A DNA stretch of 64,000 nt from Petaurus breviceps papuanus. Lineage: Eukaryota > Chordata > Mammalia > Diprotodontia > Petauridae. Positions 40,490-52,135 of the stretch are shown here, one piece after another; within the stretch, counting starts at the first letter, position 1, and every line of letters starts with the position of its first letter. The notes beneath the pieces were generated by a model. The model made no database searches. It had not been told where the DNA came from and worked only from the letters and a program-made list of their open reading frames with translations. Location of the stretch: positions 1,904,794 through 1,968,793 of the forward strand of contig JAMXIF010001119.1 in NCBI GenBank assembly GCA_028583685.1, written 5' to 3'. Both the position numbers and the translations under genes were made by a program.

Positions 40490-41230
40490 CACCTCCAGGT
40501 TAGGGTCTACATTGATGATTTGTGCTGACCTCTTGGACCTTATTTGTGGGTCTGTGTTGATTTCTATGTTGATGATTTGTGTTGAGTTCTCAGACCTTGT
40601 TGGTGGGTCTGAGTTGATTTCACAGGCAAATAGTGAATTGATGATGGTGCCAGCAATGTGCATGAATATTTTTATGGCTCTGTCAAGCTTTATCTTCCCA
40701 GAAACAGGAACTGTGAAGGACTTAAGGTAGACTGGACACTGTGAATTTCAATATGGAATGGGAACTAGATAAAGAACTGGACAAAGAGCTGGACAAGGAA
40801 CTGGGAGCTGCCTGCCTTTGAACCTAGGTGACAGTTGGAACTGGGACTATGGAAGAGGAACCATGGAAGCTGAGAGCCAGCCTAGAGTCAAGCTGAAAGA
40901 AGACTTTACTTGGATACTATATACTGACTGAGAAGATTATGATTTACTGTGACCTAAGGGTGGAGTACTTTGACTTTTATACTTTGTGATTGAATTAAGG
41001 ATTTTGTGATTGACTAAATGAATGTACTTTGTTTAAAACTATGTGACCACTTTGGTGAAAACTACGTGGCCATTTTAGTGATAAACTGTTGATTTGTGAC
41101 ATGGTGAATGCTGTATTTTGATTTTCTGTAATAAATTGTAACATTCTGAATGCTGTACCTTGATTTTCTGTGAATGTTTTGCTCTGATTTGTTATTGAAT
41201 AAATAGAGTTCACTATTCTGTGTAATCAGA
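40490..41230 (+). other. composite of short tandem duplications ending in AATAAA
   Basis: Four different tandem arrays lie in 740 bp: 57 bp x2 (40511-40624), 12 bp x4 (40762-40809), 23 bp x2 (41035-41080) and 42 bp x2 (from 41106). An AATAAA follows at 41198-41203. It could be an LTR-like end or a nonautonomous retroelement body; no TSD or paired end was found. Confidence 0.45.
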
Positions 41231-41269
41231 AACTTGAAAGCTGATCACAGCTGCAGTCCTCTGGAAAGC

Positions 41270-42080
41270 TGCTCATGTGTGACTTTACATCATGCACCAT
41301 GATTTGTTTTGTCCACTAGCCCATCAGTAGGCATCTACTTTATTTCCATTTCTTTGCTACCACAGAAAGTACTGCTATAAATATTTTGGAGTATATATAG
41401 GATTTCTGTCTTTGACCTACTTGGGGTATATGGTAGCAGTGGGATATCTAGAGCAAAGTGTATGGACATTTTTATCATTTTTTAAATCATAATACCAAAT
41501 TGCTTCCAGAATTGTTAGACTAATTCACAATTTCACCAACAGAGAATTAGTCTTTTAACTATTTCCATCTTTACCAATCTTTTGAGTTTGAGATGAAATC
41601 TCGGAGTTGTTTCAATCTGCATTTATCTTATTGTTAGTTATTTGGAGCAATCTTTCCTAAGGTTACTATTGGTTCTTAATTCTTATTTTGAGAACTATTC
41701 ATGTCCTTTCACTACATCCATTAGGGAATAGTTCTTAGCATTATTTAAATTAATATGTCATATATTTTGGATATAAATGAATGAAGCAATGAAAAATATT
41801 TGCTAGGTGTTTGCTTTATCGGAAATATTTGATATAAAGGTTTCTTTTTCCCCCAATCAATAGTTTCCTTTCTTATACTTGCATTGATTTTGTTCATGCA
41901 AAAGTTTTTCAATTTAATGTAAACTAAGTTATCTATTTAATGTTTTGTGATCATTTTCTCCTTATTTTGGCTATAAATTCTTCTCCTAGCTATAGCTGTG
42001 GAAGGAACCTAATTTCATTCTCTTCTATTTTTTTATGGTATGACTTTTTATATTCATGTCACATATCAATTTTGAGCTTT
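41270..42080 (-). mobile_element. old L1 (ORF2 C-terminal part)
   Basis: Reverse L1: GAAAGTACTGCTATAAATAT, GGGGTATATGGTAGCAGTGG, AATTGCTTCCAGAATTGTTA, TCACAATTTCACCAACAGAG and TTTTGTTCATGCAAAAGTTT. Confidence 0.75.
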
Positions 42081-42089
42081 AGCATCATA

Positions 42090-42790
42090 AATGATATGAT
42101 TTGTTCTTGATGAAGGCCCCATGCTGGCTTTTTGTGACTATTATCTCCCTCTCTAAGTCCTCACATACAAGCTCCCTAATAATGTGTTCTAAAATTTTTC
42201 CCAGAATAGAAGTCAAGCTATAGTCTTGCAAAAATATATCTTATTTTCCTTTTGGAAAGTGGGATGAAATTTGCCCCTTTTCATTCCAGTTGATAGTACT
42301 TTTCCTGTTCTATAAGATTTTTCAAAGATCCCACTGATAATAGTGACCTTTGGGAAGATCCTTCCTAAGATCACTACTAAACAATAGGTGCTACTATACA
42401 GTAGTGATCTTATGGAAGATATGTAATGACATTTCTAGTTCTTTCAATAATCTAGAATACAGTTTGGGTCTAGTAATTTTAACTTGTGAAGGGCAGCAAG
42501 ATCCTGCCTCCTCATCTCTTCACTTGAGTTTGTACTACCTGGTAATCATTTTATTCTCTCTTTGCCAATCAAAGATCCTTCTCTTTTGCAGAGAAAATAC
42601 AAATAAAATAAATAAATTCATCTTCTCACTGTTATTATCCTCCCATCTACTCAAAGCAATAATCCTATCACTTCTTTGACTCTCCTCTTGCCTTTAACAT
42701 GCTTTTAAAAAGATACTTTTTTTGGTCTTCAGTTTTCTTCTCCAGCTTCAATTTATTTTGAGCTGTAGTGCTGTTGTGGCAATTTTTACA
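42090..42790 (-). mobile_element. CR1-clade LINE (L3-like) fragment
   Basis: TTGTTCTTGATGAAGGCCCC, ATGCTGGCTTTTTGTGACTA, AATGTGTTCTAAAATTTTTC, AAATTTGCCCCTTTTCATTC and CTTTTCCTGTTCTATAAGAT match the reverse ORF2 region upstream of the other CR1/L3 pieces; the far end is weak. Confidence 0.6.
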
Positions 42791-43009
42791 AGACCATACT
42801 ACTCTTTTGTATTAATTAATCATTGGTTATTTGCCCTTACTTCTATCCTCTACACTTGCCTTTAAACAACCAATTTTGGTGACAATCTGTCTGTGCATAT
42901 CTGTCAATCTCTTTAGGCAAGCTTCCTTTACTCATGAAAAACAATAGTCTTTGAGAAAGTAAGACAGCTATATACAAATGGTCCAAGTATAGATAAATAG
43001 AATGAACTA

Positions 43010-43150
43010 GAAATCCAAACATAAGTGACCTTAGCTCACTTAACCTCCTTGGGCCTCAGTTTCTTTATCTGTAAAATAAGGAACTTGAGTAGATAGTCTC
43101 AGAGGTTCCATTAAGGTCTGGGTTGATGACCTTGTGACCATGTGGTCATC
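43010..43150 (+). mobile_element. CORE-SINE fragment
   Basis: TTAACCTCCTTGGGCCTCAG, TTTCTTTATCTGTAAAATAA and CAGAGGTTCCATTAAGGTCT. Confidence 0.7.
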
Positions 43151-43689
43151 GGATTTAACAGTTCCCAGTAGTCTCTTTGCCATATTTCAGACAAATGTCC
43201 TGAGAAGATGACAAATCTCTTTGCTACTTTAGTCTGCCCTCATTTGGTTAGCTCTTTCCTTTATCCTCTGAATCCTCTCAGTTTCCCTGATAGGATCTGT
43301 ATGGAGCCTCAAGACTTGACTTTATAGTTGCCTCCACACTCTTTACTTTTGTTTGTATGGGGAGGAAAGTCTGGCCTGAGTTAACCCTTCAGAAACAGTG
43401 GAGATTCAGGACCAGTGTATCCCACAGTGGTATCTGTTCATTTGTGTGTGATTGCAATTTTCCTTTATCAGCATAGAACCCCAGTGACAAGAGAATCACC
43501 TTCATGCTGAGTTTTTTAAAATGTGCGTGAACATAATTGGATCTGGAAAATATTCTTTGTGGACTAACAATAACCCTTTGGATTCCTTTCACAGAGAGAT
43601 GAGGCCTCCATCTAGAATTGTCTTGAGAGTACATGGCAAGAGATAATTATGATTTTAAGGTAAAGAGCTAGAGTTTTAGTTTAAGAATA
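43151..43689. other. no recognised feature
   Basis: Unassigned. The minus-strand frame at 43389-43634 has no recognisable domain. Confidence 0.4.
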
Positions 43690-43925
43690 ATTCTTTGAGA
43701 TTATAGGATGCTTTATATTTTTCCAAGCTCTTTCAAATCCATTTGATCCTTTCAACAGCCTTGTGAGTTAAGTAAAGCAAATGTGATTATTCCAATTTTA
43801 CACATAAGAAAATGAAAACATAGAGAGAATAAGGGACTTACCTAAGGTCATTTGGTGTGATGAAAGCAGAGCTAGGCCTAGAACTCAGGTTGTCCTGACT
43901 CTTAGTTCTGTGTTTTCAAAAGCAA
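43690..43925 (-). mobile_element. CORE-SINE with long tail
   Basis: GAGATTATAGGATGCTTTAT, TCAACAGCCTTGTGAGTTAA, CATAAGAAAATGAAAACATA, GACTTACCTAAGGTCATTTG and CTAGAACTCAGGTTGTCCTG. Confidence 0.75.
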
Positions 43926-43991
43926 ATATAGTAGATAGAAAAGTACCGTGTAGGTTGACTTCTGAGAGCATAATTAAAGAAATTAAGTCAG

Positions 43992-44168
43992 AGGCAGCTA
44001 GGTTGGGCAGTCAATAGAGCACTGGGCCTGGAGTCAGGAGGGCCTGAGTTCAAATCTGGCTTCAGACTCCTGAAACTATTGGTTTTCCATTGGTATTGGT
44101 TGCATGACCTTGGACAAGTCACTTAATCCCAATTGCCTTGTCTTCTCCCCTCCACCCTCCCCCCCCAA
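43992..44168 (+). mobile_element. SINE-A copy
   Basis: AGGCAGCTAGGTTGGGCAGT, GGCCTGGAGTCAGGAGGGCC and ATGACCTTGGACAAGTCACT; it carries a short internal insertion (GGTTTTCCATTGGTATTGG) and a C-rich end. Confidence 0.88.
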
Positions 44169-45320
44169 AATAATTAAGGTTTTCTTATCTTATGTCTCCA
44201 GAAGTACCTCTCAGAGTCTAGGCAGACCAGAATCAGGGAGGGTGGGGCATTGACTGGAGTTTTGTTCCAGAGCAAGAAATTGAAAGAGCAGCAAATATAG
44301 AGGGCACTGACAAAACTGTTCTCAGAATGTTTCCTCTCCTCCCCTTCTCATCCTGCTTCTAACAGGGCAAGCAGTAGTTGCCTCGACCCTAATATTCTCC
44401 CTGTTCCCTTCCTAGCTTAAAAATCTTATGATTTTTGGCAACCCCATGTGAGTCAAATCCACTCTTGTGCTCTCTCCTCTTCTACCCCACCCTCAAGTAC
44501 TGCTTCCCATTTGTGCGGAAATTGTTAGTTATTGTTAGTTCTTTAGCCCCAGAGCCAGAGAACTGTAGAAGTTAAAAAAAAAAAAAGCTTTATTTATAAA
44601 TGATCAGCTCATGGTTGTCAGCTTTGTCCTTTTCTAATTTCCCATTGTTTTCTAGGGACTTATTGGAACTTCAGGGCCATTTGCATGGTTGAGTACCAGT
44701 AACTTGGAGAAGGAGTACATGATGGGATTTAAAGGGGAAAAAGGAAAAAATGGCCCAGGCATTTATCCCCAGCTGCAGACTCAGGAGGTGCTGACCCTGT
44801 GGGACATCATCCCCTTCCCCCAAATCCCCACCATAGTCTTCACTGTGAGGGGAAATAGTGTTGAAAGGAATTCACTTGCTCTAACTCAGCCAAGACTAAG
44901 GAATGTCAAGTGAGAGGGACAAGTCAAAGAAATCTCCCAAGCTTGTCTGATCCTCTTGTGTTGCCCCTTGGATAAAAGTAGGGAAGTGATTTAATGGCAA
45001 AGCCATAGAGATATTAAATGCCCTGAAGAATGTGGTCTTGGGAGCCTTGCTCTAAAAAAAGTGATAATGCTTCCCCCATGCAGCAGCAGAGGTGGTCAGA
45101 ATCTTGTTGGATGACAGTTAAGAAGCCAACAGTGCAATGGCAAAAGCAGAGAGGAGTGATGGAGAATAGTGTCTACTGGCCGTGGCAGGATTGAGCTGCT
45201 GGGTGGTAGTGGCTCCCACAGGAAGGGGATCTGAGACACTAATGTCCTTGGACCAGGCCAAGGAGTTGTGAGAAGTGGAATTGGGCAGATTTGGGGTGAA
45301 GGAGTTTTCTAATTGTGATG

Positions 45321-45321
<1 letters not shown>
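44169..45321. other. low-repeat segment with weak minus-strand ORF
   Basis: No repeat family was recognised in about 1.1 kb, unusual for this window. A minus-strand frame from about 45312 down to a stop at 45118-45120 gives a Ser/Thr/Pro-rich stretch (NSTSHNS has an N-glycosylation motif) ending in the hydrophobic SPSLLSAFAIALLAS, like a GPI-anchor signal. An AATAAA on the same strand lies near 44590. There is no start codon outside the (TG)n tract and no recognised homologue. It could be chance, a terminal exon or a pseudogene. Confidence 0.25.

Positions 45322-45355
<34 letters not shown>
45322..45355. repeat. (CA)n microsatellite
   Basis: About 17 perfect CA units. The Met-(Cys-Val)n start of the minus-strand frame is this repeat. 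Confidence 0.97.
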
Positions 45356-45356
<1 letters not shown>

Positions 45357-45479
45357 CACTGAAGTTATATCAGTTCCCTGCCTCGGAGTATGAATTTTTC
45401 CAGGCAATTGTTCCCTTCCTTATTGGTGTATGCTTCTGTGATTCCCTTTCTATTTCTATATGAGGAGGGAAGAAAAAAA

Positions 45480-45700
45480 ATAAGGAAACAAGTATTTATT
45501 AAGTGTCTACTGTGTGCTAAGCAGTTAATAATTATTCTCTCATTTAATTCACATAATAACCCTGGGAAGCAGGTGCTACAGAAGGGAAGTGACTGGCTAA
45601 GGGTCATATAGTTATTAAGTGTCTGAAACTGGATTTGAATTCAGGTCTTGGTGACTCCAGGATCAGCATTCTATACACTGTGCCACCTGGCTAAAAATGG
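45480..45700 (-). mobile_element. CORE-SINE with long tail
   Basis: AAGTATTTATTAAGTGTCTA, AACCCTGGGAAGCAGGTGCT, AGGGTCATATAGTTATTAAG, GGATTTGAATTCAGGTCTTG and CACTGTGCCACCTGGCT. Confidence 0.82.
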
Positions 45701-46084
45701 TCTTCTACTTGATTTACTATATTATTTACTTTGTCATCATTCTTCAATGAAAGATTCTACTATTCAATATATGACTTTTACCTAGTCTCTTGGTAGAGAA
45801 TGTACTGGATAGAGGAATGAACCCATATTTTAATTACCCCTACAATGAAGTTAAGTAGTAGCGTGATTTCAAAGTATCTTAACTGATTCATTGACTCAAA
45901 TATAAGAAAATCTGAGTTGTATTTTTTTAACTTCTAAAACCCCTGCCAGGGGAATGGGATAAAGGAACAACTATCCTATTATTTGAATTATTTACAAGCT
46001 GATGTGGAAGAACTAGAGTTTTTGGATTAAATAGTTTTGCATTGACCTTGGGCAGAGACAATTATCCTCTAATTCTATTAATTC

Positions 46085-46850
46085 ATTTATCTATCAACCC
46101 ACCGATCCATATATTTGACCAACAAAAGTTTATTGAACCACCGTTGTGTTCAAGGCACTGTGCTATGTACTATGGGGAATGAAAAGGTGTACAGGACGAG
46201 TCCTTGCTCTCAAAGTCTTCATTCTTCTAGTAATAGAGATTAGAGAGATATAAATAGCTAAATATGAGTATGTGATCATTGCCGTCAGTGTTAAAAAGAT
46301 CACAGGCATTCAGAGAAAAGGAAGAATTGATTCTAGTTGGTTTCATCTGAGGTAAATACATGGAGAAAGTGGCATTTGAGAGGATCTTTGAAGGACAGCT
46401 AGCATTTTGATTGATGGAGATGGTTGGGAAGTTATTTCAGGAAGAATTAACAGATGGATAATGGTACAGAGGGAAGCAGTGGGTACATTTCAGGTTCAAT
46501 AAGTTATTCCATTTGGCTGGAGCACAGGGTTTGAGAACAGGTGTAGATTTAGTGGGGGATAAGATTGAACAACTAGGTTGGGGCTAGACCTCAAATGCCA
46601 GGCTAAGAAATTTAGATTTTATTCACTGGTAGGTGGAGACACATTGAATGCTTATAAATAAGGGAGTGAGATAATCAGAATTGCACTTTAGAAAAATTTA
46701 ACCTGACAGGTTACAGAATGGGTTGGACAGAAGACAAACTAAATATGAGGGAACCAGTTGGAGATTATCACAAAACTTCAAGTGAGAGTTAATAAGTTTT
46801 AGGGTTGGGAGGAATGGAGTGAAAAATATTTTTATGTGTATATATACATT
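46085..46850 (-). mobile_element. L2 LINE, about 0.75 kb
   Basis: GACCAACAAAAGTTTATTGA, AAGGCACTGTGCTATGTACT, CTTGCTCTCAAAGTCTTCAT, ATTTGAGAGGATCTTTGAAG, CCTCAAATGCCAGGCTAAGA, TAGATTTTATTCACTGGTAG and AACCTGACAGGTTACAGAAT. Confidence 0.75.
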
Positions 46851-46939
46851 TTCTGTTTTGTCATCAACTGCCTAGTCTGACTAGTGTTCCAAGCCTAAAT
46901 CCCTTCATGAGCTAAATAGATCTGTGCCAACCATATTGA

Positions 46940-47412
46940 ACTGAATGTTGTTTGGTCTCTTTGGGACATAGGCCTACTAATGGTATAGCTGTTCTAAGGA
47001 ATGTGTACAGTTAAGTGACTTTGGGGGCATAGGTCCAAATAGCTTTCCAGAATTATTGGACCAACTCAACACTCCACCAATAATGCATTAGTGTGCCTGC
47101 TTTCTCACAGGCTTTCAACATCTGTCACTCTCCTTTTTTATAATCTTTGCCAATCTTATGTGTTCCATAGAACATCAAAATTGCTTTAATTTGTATTTCT
47201 CTAATTATTAGTGATTTAGAACATTTTAAAAGTTTGATTGTCGATAGCTTAGATTTCTTTCTTTGAAAACTAGTCACTCATGTCCATTTTGGGGAATGGT
47301 TCTTATTCTTATCAATTTTAATCAATTCTTTATATATTTCATATATATGACCTTTATAGAGAAAATTGTTACAAAGATAGTCCCCAATTAACCATTCCCT
47401 TTCTAATAGCAT
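46940..47412 (-). mobile_element. old L1 fragment
   Basis: GTCCAAATAGCTTTCCAGAA, TTATTGGACCAACTCAACAC, TCCACCAATAATGCATTAGT and GCTTTAATTTGTATTTCTCT. Confidence 0.75.
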
Positions 47413-47515
47413 TATTTGTAATAGAAAAACATCTGGAAATGGTCATTCAATGATTAAGTACTAGCTAAATGAAGTGTGATAAGAAAATGCAATGAAATAA
47501 TAATATAATAACATT
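47413..47515 (+). mobile_element. L1 3' fragment, opposite orientation
   Basis: TTTGTAATAGAAAAACATCT, GGTCATTCAATGATTAAGTA and GAAGTGTGATAAGAAAATGC resemble the forward ORF2 end; head-to-head with the preceding fragment. Confidence 0.5.
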
Positions 47516-47519
47516 AAAA

Positions 47520-47765
47520 ATAGAAAGGCAATGCTGTATGGTGGATAGAGAGCTGACCTCACAGTCAGGAAAACCTAGGTTCCAGTCCCACCTTTGACAC
47601 ATAATGACTATGTGACCCTGGGTATGTAATTTAACCACTCAGTGCTCTCTCTAGGCAGCACTCTAAGACCACAAGTTTCAGAGAGCAACCTATATTGACA
47701 GAGAATTTTCTCACCTAGGAGTTCCCTATACCAATGAAATCTCAAGTCCAGTCCCTATCCCTAGT
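47520..47765 (+). mobile_element. CORE-SINE with variant tail, full length
   Basis: TGCTGTATGGTGGATAGAGA, CAGGAAAACCTAGGTTCCAG, TATGTGACCCTGGGTATGTA, then the variant tail CTCTAGGCAGCACTCTAAGA, GAGTTCCCTATACCAATGAA and TCTCAAGTCCAGTCCCTATC. Best copy of this subfamily in the window. Confidence 0.8.
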
Positions 47766-47889
47766 AATAAAATTAACAGCAAATATTCATATAATGCTTT
47801 GAGAAAATGCCTTACATCTTTTCTTATTTGACTCAAATGACTCATTTGAATATCATAACTCCAGAAGAAATTATGACTGTATATTATAA

Positions 47890-50800
47890 CAGTTATATAT
47901 ACTATTACCAGATTGGATTTACACCAGGAAAGCAATGTTGGTAAAATATTAGGAATGCTATGAACAGAAATAACAAAACAAAATATTAACATATTATATG
48001 CTAATAACACGTTAATGTGTTAGTTATATATAATAATATGTTAACATTAATAACAAATAATAAAAACATATAATTGTATCAATAGATACAGAAAAAGTTT
48101 TTGACAAAATATAAATCTCATCTATGCTAAAACCCTGAGAGGCAAAGGAATAAATGAACCTTTCTTTAATATTGATAGGCCTTTCCAATAAAATCAGGAG
48201 TAAAAAAGCCTGTCCATTATCAGTATGATTGTTTTTATCCAAATATTAACCCAGTGCCTTGTTCATAACTGTACTTAATGAATGCTTGTTGACTTGACAT
48301 ATAGCTATAAAAATGCCAGCTATTGCAATAAGACAAAGAAATTGAGAGAATAAAAATGCACAAAAAAACACTAAAATTATCACTAACTATAGATGATATA
48401 GTGATTTACTTAGAGAATGCCAGAGTTTCAATTTAAAATTTAATTGAAGCAATAACTTCAGCAAAGTAGCAGAATATAAAATAAATCTACAAAAATCATC
48501 ACCCTTTCTGTAAATTACTAACAAAAACCCAGTTAAGAAGAGACAGAAAAAGAATCTCTTTAAATGAGTTACAGAATATGTAAGATGTCTGGGAGTCTAT
48601 CTACTAAGACACAGAGAGTAGTAATATTAACAAAACCACAAAATCAATCTTTACAAAAATCAAGGCAAATAATGAAACAAATGTTAAATTGTTCTTGGTT
48701 TGGCTATGCAAATATAATACAAATGATGATTTTACTTAAACAAATTTACAGACTTGGTATTATCCCAAACAAACCACTACGGAACTTTATACATCAAAAA
48801 AAAATTAGTCTAGTGAAACAAAAGTTCAATAATCTCAAGTGAAATGATGAAAAAGTAAATGTGAAAGGGGTCTTCTGGTATTAGACATGAAACTAAAATA
48901 TGAAGCTGTGGTAATCAAAGTGATTTGGCATAGTTTATAAAAATGGAAAAAAAATCGATTAGGCTAACAAGAAACAATCAAGCATCACAATATGGTTATC
49001 TGATAAATCCAAGGGCACTAAGTCCTGGGGCAAGGACTCTATTAAATAAAACCTACTGGGAAAACAGAAAAAGCAATCTGGAAGAAATTAAGTTGAGATA
49101 AACATTTCACATATTATGCCAAAATAAGTTCCAAATGGACACATGACCTAAATATAAAAGAACATATCATAAACAAATTAGAGAAATGGCGAGAAACAAT
49201 CTCAACTGAACAAAAAAATTACAGATTATCATAGGAAATTAAATGCATAGTTATGATTAGATAAAATTTAAAAGCTTTTGCACAAACAAAATCAATGCAT
49301 TTTGAAATAGAAAATTAGAAAAAAATCTTGGCAACAAATTTTTCTTATAGAGATCTGATATCCAAGATATCAAGAAATTGATGCAAAATATAAAGAAATG
49401 AGTTATTCTCCAATAAATCAATGATCAGTGGATATAATCACATAGCTTTCAAATGAAAAAAAGGTGAGTAATCAATAATAAAAAGAGAAATGAAAATGAA
49501 AATAACTGAGGTTCCATCACACATTCATTGAACTGGCAAAGATTGAAGGAAAAAGATAATTGCTAAAGGGATGGTGGGAAGATTGATGTAATAATGTGCT
49601 TTTGGTGGAGCAGTGAATTAGTCAAACTTTTGTACAAAGCTAATTGGAATGACCCCCCCCCCCAAATCATTAAATGATTCTGTGTATATGTTTGATACTG
49701 CAATATCACTACCAAAATACATGAGCACCAACAGGAATAAAAAAGGTTTATAGCAATACTTTTTGCTATAGAAAAATATTGAAAACAAACTGATTGTCTA
49801 TCACTTGATTTAACAAATTACTGTATATTAAATTTATGTAATGGAATATTAGTGTAATATAAGAAATTTTTAAATGAATGAATTCAGAGAAGCCTGGGAT
49901 GACTTGTATTAATGGATGCAGAGAAAAGTGAATAAAACTAGAAGAAAAATGTATAAAATGACCACAATCATCTAAAGAAATCAGCATTGAAAGACTTCAG
50001 AACTCTGAGCAGTGAGTGAAGTGAAGTGAGCAATCAGGAATTCAGAAGACCAATGATGTATTTCTCCCACCTTTTGACAGACAGGTGATGGACTTGAGGT
50101 ATAGAATAAAACATACATTTTCTTTTTTAAATTAAGTTTTTATTAATGTCTTTTGTTTCATGCATCATCACAGTTATTGTACCCTTCCCCCAAGCTTTTC
50201 CAGAGAGATATCTCATGTAACAAATAGTAGTGTGTTGATATTTTTTAAGAGGAGAAAGAATATCAGTATAATTGATAATACATTGAAAAAGACCCAAAAC
50301 GTGTGATGTGTAATACCTCTAGGCCTCCCACATCCATGAAGTGGTGGGTTGGGCTGTCCTTTCATATCTCTTTATTCAAGCCATGCTTGATCTTTATAAT
50401 TTTGTTACATTTTTCACTTTGGATTTTTTGGTATGTCATTTTTATTTCCATTTATGTTGTTATAGTTATTGTGTATATTATTTTCTTGGGTTTTCTTCCT
50501 TTACTCTGTATTAGTGCAAATCTTTTCAATATTCTCTGTTTGTATCACATACATCATTTCTTACAACAAAGTAATATTCCATTACCTCCATGTGCCACAA
50601 TTTATTTAGTCATTCTCAGTTGATGGTCATGGTTTCCAAATCTTTGCTATGACAAAAAAGTACTACTATAAATATTTTTATGTATATATAGTGATTTTCT
50701 TCTTACTGATGGTTTCCTTGAGTTTAAGCCCAGTAATGGAATCTCTTTCAAAGTTTATGGACATCTTAGTCATCTTATGTGCATAATTCCAAATTGCTTT

Positions 50801-51440
50801 CCAAAATGGTTTGTACCATCTCATAGCTCCACCAACAATGTATTAATGTACTTTTCATTCTATAACCCCTCCAACATAGAGTGTTGTCATTTTTTGTCAT
50901 CTCTGACAGTTTGCAGGGTATAAAGTAAAACCTCAGGATAGTTTTAACTTGCATTTCTATTATTACTGATTTGGAGCATTCTTTCATGTTGTTGTGGATA
51001 CTTTGCAATTTTTCTTTGGAGAGCTATTTGTTCGTGTCCTTGACCATTTATTTATTGGAGAATGTCTATTATGTGTACATACACACATATATTATATATT
51101 TACATATCCATATATGTATATATTACATATATGTGAATATTTATCAGTTGTTTATATATCTTAGATACCAAACCCCCCCTAAAATACATTTGATACAAAA
51201 ATCCTTTCCAATTTCATCACATCTATTTTTATTCTAAATGCATTAATGTTGTCTGTGAAGCACCTTTTCAGTTTCATGTAATCAGTGATTTATTTTTAAA
51301 ACATACATTTTCAAATATAGCCATGGTGCTAATTTTACTTGTTTGACTATATTAATTTGTTTCACATAAAGGATGCTATTCAATGAGAGATAGGAGGCCA
51401 TTGTGATATATATGATTCAAAAGAAAAAAAGGTAAGTATC
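47890..51440 (+). mobile_element. old L1 (ORF2 RT to 3' end), split by another L1
   Basis: ATTGTATCAATAGATACAGA encodes the IDTEK region of the RT domain. Downstream come TCACTAACTATAGATGATAT (the region of the FADD-type active-site motif), AAATTAGAGAAATGGCGAGA and the ORF2 end (TCATTGAACTGGCAAAGATT, TGAATTCAGAGAAGCCTGGG). No frame exceeds about 92 residues. A reverse L1 is inserted at 50123-51297, and the host L1 tail resumes after it. Confidence 0.75.
50123..51297 (-). mobile_element. 5'-truncated L1 inside an older L1
   Basis: 1,175 bp in reverse orientation, starting with its A-tail as TTTTTTAAATTA and ending inside ORF2 (TTTCAGTTTCATGTAATCAG). Inner signatures: CATAGCTCCACCAACAATGT, CTTGCATTTCTATTATTACT. 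Perfect 15-bp TSD AAAACATACATTTTC at 50108-50122 and 51298-51312. Confidence 0.95.
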
Positions 51441-51477
51441 AAATGTTAAATTAAACATTTAAATTATAGATAAGTAA

Positions 51478-51745
51478 ATAAATGATGAAGTGGATAGAGC
51501 AATAAATCTAGGGTTGAGAAAACTTGAGTTCAAATTTGACCCCAGACGCTTATTAATTGTATGATTCTGGGCAGCTCATTTTACTTATCCCTGCCTCAGT
51601 TTCCTCATCTGTAAGATGGGGATGACAATAATAGCACCTATATCCCAGGGCTGTGGTGAGAATAAAATGAGGTAGTATTTATGAAACACTTTGCAAACCT
51701 GGAAGTACTATATAGATGCTAGCTATCATCATTATTATGCAAAAG
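51478..51745 (+). mobile_element. CORE-SINE, full length with tail
   Basis: TGATGAAGTGGATAGAGCAA, TTGAGTTCAAATTTGACCCC, CTGCCTCAGTTTCCTCATCT, CCCAGGGCTGTGGTGAGAAT, AACACTTTGCAAACCTGGAA and TAGATGCTAGCTATCATCAT; the most complete copy of its kind here. Confidence 0.85.
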
Positions 51746-51939
51746 AAAGCAGAAGGAAATTCAGGAGAGATAATAGAAAAGCAATACAATTTTGTTACTA
51801 CCCTGTTGCATTTAATATGCAATTTAAAGAACTAATATAAAAGAAGTTCCCAGTTTCATATGAAATCCTTTTTTCTGTTCTTTGTCTTTAAGAACTCTCA
51901 TGTTTATTTATGTTTGCTAAGTTCATAATAAAAAGAAAA

Positions 51940-52135
51940 TTCAAAATAAAGAAATAATCGATTTGGGAAATTCAGACAAATATGGGAAGATGTACGAAGT
52001 GACAGAATAAAGAAAACAGGGGCAAAAGAACGTGTACATTGAGTGCAACAAGATAATGAAAAGCAACAATAACAACAACAAATCCATGTTAAAAGCACAA
52101 AACAAGAGTTCAAAAGGCATCACTGAAACAAGCAG
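51940..52135 (+). mobile_element. possible L1 3' fragment
   Basis: GGGAAATTCAGACAAATATG, GGAAGATGTACGAAGTGACA and GAAAAGCAACAATAACAACA resemble a diverged L1 end. Confidence 0.4.

Noticed and set aside
44689-44913. Collagen-like GFKGEKGKNGPG in a + strand frame
   Set aside because: Only about two Gly-X-Y-like steps, no flanking splice sites consistent with a 9-bp-multiple collagen exon; probably chance in purine-rich DNA.
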